Source: an uncultured Acidobacteriaceae bacterium
Lineage (GTDB): Bacteria; Acidobacteriota; Terriglobia; Terriglobales; Acidobacteriaceae
Reading direction: 5' to 3'
NCBI GenBank assembly: GCA_903911925.1
Contig: CAIWFH010000029.1
Location: 1 to 48,843, forward strand
Length of the DNA: 48,843 nucleotides
Part shown: positions 46,882-48,843 of the stretch, piece by piece
Layout: every line of letters begins with the position of its first letter
Numbering within the stretch: the first letter of the stretch is position 1
The notes under the pieces: model-generated
Database searches by the model: none
What the model saw: the letters and a program-made list of their open reading frames with translations, nothing else
What the model was told of the DNA's origin: nothing
Program-made: the position numbers and the translations under genes

Positions 46882-48702
46882 TCATTTCAGGGTGAGCATG
46901 AACGTTGTCGTCTCCTGCACCGAACCCGATGTTGCGGTGACGGTGATCGTCGAAGTGACAGGCGGAGAGGTTCCCCCGGCACCAGAACCCCCGCCGCTGC
47001 CGCAGCCGGTGAGCAGGCTCCAGGGAACCACGCTTATCGCCAGAGCCAATAGAACGTTCAAGCAACTGCGCTTTCTGAAGCCCAGGCAACAGAGCGCAAA
47101 CGCCAACGCCACCGCTGGAAACACCGGACCGGAATCGCGGTGAAGAGCCGAATGGGAGGCGCCGGTGGTCACAGTGAGCGTCGTGGACGTGGTGCCTGGA
47201 GGCGTTACTGTTGCTGGAGAGAAGCTGCATGTTGCCACGGAGGGCAAGCCGGAGCAACTGAAAGAAACCGCCGAAGTGAATCCACCCGTTGGCGTTATGA
47301 CAATGCTGGTCGTCACGCTCTGCCCCGCATTCACCGCAGCGGATGCCGGAGAGGCTGCAACGGAGAAGCCTGGCGGCAGGTTGATTGTGTAGGTCGCACT
47401 GGCAACAGTGCTTGGATTGAAGTTTGTTGCAAGCGCGATGGCCTGAATAGTCTCGGTGGCCGACACTGTAATTGCGCTCGTGTATCGGGTCGAATTCGGT
47501 GTAGGCGTTTTGCCGTTGGCGGTGTAGTAGATTCGGGCTCCCGGGGTTGAGTCAGACAAGGTCACGTATTGCGGGGTGGCGTAGGTTCCCGCCGGGACGC
47601 TGAATGCGGGCGGTTGTGCCTGGGGGATATTCCCTTGATCCACATAGTAAACGCCAAGATAGGCAATGGAGGTGAAATGGTGAGTCCCGCCAGGAGTTCC
47701 TGTGATGCGCACACCATCGCCCCATGTGTCCGGAAAGTTGAAGACGTAAGTTTGGTTGGCAGCCAGGTTGCTGTAGGGATACTCGGGAGCAACCGAAACA
47801 TTGGTGACGTTAATCCACTGAGAATTCTGGCGTACCTGCACGCTCAGATCCCTTGCATACCAGCCACCGTCTTTGAAAACCGGTCCGGCCGTAAAGGCAA
47901 TCTCGTTGATGGAATAAGGAATGGGCCACGTGTAGCCCCACCAGTCGACTGTCTTCAATTCTTCATCGAAGTCGTCTTCGCTCGCGCCCTGGGGCCCATC
48001 GCCGATCTGATCCGAACAATTGAATGCGCAAAGAAGTCCGAAGTGAGTGCTCTTGGAGATCGCTCGAGTGCCGGAGGCCAGAGCGAGATTCGAATTCGAA
48101 AAGCTGTTTGAAGGGGAGACGGCCTCATACGTATCGAGATACAGTCGGCGAAGCGAAAACGCATAGGAATCCCCGGAGCAGCAGACGTTGCTTTGCAGAT
48201 AGAGCGTCTTTCCGTCAGTGCTTATGAATTTCGACGGGATGCTGGCGCCATATTGCCCGCGGTTGTGCGGAAGCCGCAATGGCCCGAAATCGTTTGACAG
48301 GAAGTGCCTCCACGGCCCCCAGGGGTTTGGCGCTTCGTACAGTTCGTGGGTTGCGCAAGACCATGAGGTGAAAATGTATCGTTGCAGGGGCGCATCGTAA
48401 ACCACGCCTCCCTGCGCAATCACGGGATTGCTCGACGGACAGTCCGATGCAAACATCACAGGGTAGAGCAGTCTGTCGTCTCTCAGTACCGGCGCCTTTT
48501 GAGTTATATCGGATGACCATGCCGGATGGCCGCTTCCATCTGTTCCAGTAAAGAACTCCCAATTGGCTCGCGTCTGGATAGCACCGTTTGGCACGCGAGC
48601 CAGATACAACCTGTTCTGTGACCGCCAGTTGTTATCCAATCCATAGGCATAGACATACCCATCGATTGAATTGCTCGCATCCTGTCCGTAGTCCAAAAAA
48701 AA
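46882..48702 (-). pseudogene. DUF4185-like surface protein, N terminus removed by IS insertion
   Basis: The native part begins FFLDYGQDASNS-IDGYVYAYG and continues RLYLARVPNGAI, WEFFTG, the sugar-active-looking propeller typical of DUF4185 proteins, then a discoidin-like sandwich, a chitobiase C-terminal-like module (GARIYYTANGKTPTPNSTRY) and an Ig-like domain (FSVAASPASAAVNAGQS). The end has two hydrophobic helices around RKRS, a GCGSGGGSGAGG stretch and a final strand. The frame remains open past 48702 to 48783, but that part is IS sequence (see the element at 48703), and there is no signal peptide. Relatives carry about 200 more residues upstream, so the gene is broken. Confidence 0.7.
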
Positions 48703-48843
48703 GGGCTCTTGGCGAGAATCTGGGAAAAGCGCCGTTTTGCGGGGATTTTGAGATTTTGTGCTTCCGGGTACACTCGTTTGCATGAGGGAGAACGACTGGA
48801 CGAGAGTACTGGGCTGGCCTGGATATAAGGTGTACCGGGCGGA
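48703..48843 (+). mobile_element. Left end of a probable ISL3-family insertion sequence (continues beyond window)
   Basis: GGGCTCTTGGCGAGAATC at 48703 resembles the GGCTCTT-type terminal repeats of ISL3 elements, and a transposase-like gene begins 80 bases later. It lies directly against the truncated surface-protein gene. The expected 8-bp target duplication would be within CCAAAAAAAA (48693-48702) but the other end is not visible. Confidence 0.55.
48782..48843 (+). CDS. Transposase N-terminal fragment, probably ISL3 family
   Basis: From the ATG at 48782 the plus strand reads MRENDWTRVLGWPGYKVYRA, open to the window end. The pattern LGWPGYKVY resembles the first strand of ISL3 transposases, before their zinc-binding cysteines. 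GAG/GGGAG-like ribosome signal is not obvious upstream. The family call rests on only 20 residues and on the nearby terminal repeat. Confidence 0.5.
   Translation, partial: MRENDWTRVLGWPGYKVYRA

Noticed and set aside
46658..47257. 199-residue minus-strand open frame overlapping the end of the surface-protein gene
   Set aside because: Different frame of the same strand as a domain-bearing gene; Arg/His/Ser-rich shadow, though its last part covers otherwise empty spacer.

Overview
The window is high-GC DNA from a member of the Acidobacteriota, most likely a Terriglobia/Acidobacteriaceae-type organism. This rests on lineage-typical families (a VWFA-related secreted protein of the acidobacterial type, an orphan MacB-like permease of the acidobacterial duplicated type), on many periplasmic glycosidases and on overall gene style. 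No tRNA, rRNA operon, CRISPR array or prophage was seen. Both window ends lie inside insertion sequences: an IS3-type orfA start at the left and a probable ISL3-type transposase start at the right. This could be why the sequence stops there.

Layout. 1-135: left end of an IS3-family element. 177-3932: pheS and pheT, separated by a cassette made of a long imperfect inverted repeat around a four-helix-bundle (S23/IVP-type) gene. 4002-5086: a zapB-like gene, zapA and a 6S RNA gene. 5143-8196: a divergent Lgt-family gene, an RluD-type pseudouridine synthase and a VWFA protein, tightly packed. 8488-17668: a Cys-cluster protein, ligA, a YdjM-like membrane protein, a small membrane protein, a DedA/VTT protein, a TonB-like protein, a ClC channel and an alpha/beta hydrolase interrupted near its C terminus by an amber codon. 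18054-27889: aconitase, a GH27 alpha-galactosidase-like lipoprotein, pyruvate kinase, a YihY-family protein and a GH3 beta-glucosidase. 27976-35533: an AIM24-family protein, an AI-2E-type permease, a putative zinc metalloprotease, then the overlapping run ygfZ-like / DUF1844 / MBL hydrolase / ribF. 35730-46661: the orphan permease, a PBP1a, a GH43-like propeller protein, a ferritin-like protein, an S41 peptidase homologue lacking its Ser-Lys dyad and a GRP-type sugar transporter. 46882-48702: a surface protein cut by the right-hand IS.

The housekeeping genes cover translation (pheST, rluD), division (zapA and its neighbour), DNA repair (ligA), central metabolism (acnA, pyk, ribF) and envelope synthesis (PBP1a). 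The accessory genes fit a heterotroph that degrades plant or microbial polysaccharides (GH27, GH3, GH43-like, sugar porter).

The most striking non-coding content is (i) the inverted-repeat cassette between pheS and pheT, which would put a 39-bp stem around a small gene in the pheST message, and (ii) a dispersed family of intergenic palindromes with conserved outer arms (GGTATCCC ... GGGGCACCC) and changing inner stems, one copy of which has been read into the 3' end of the lgt-like gene.
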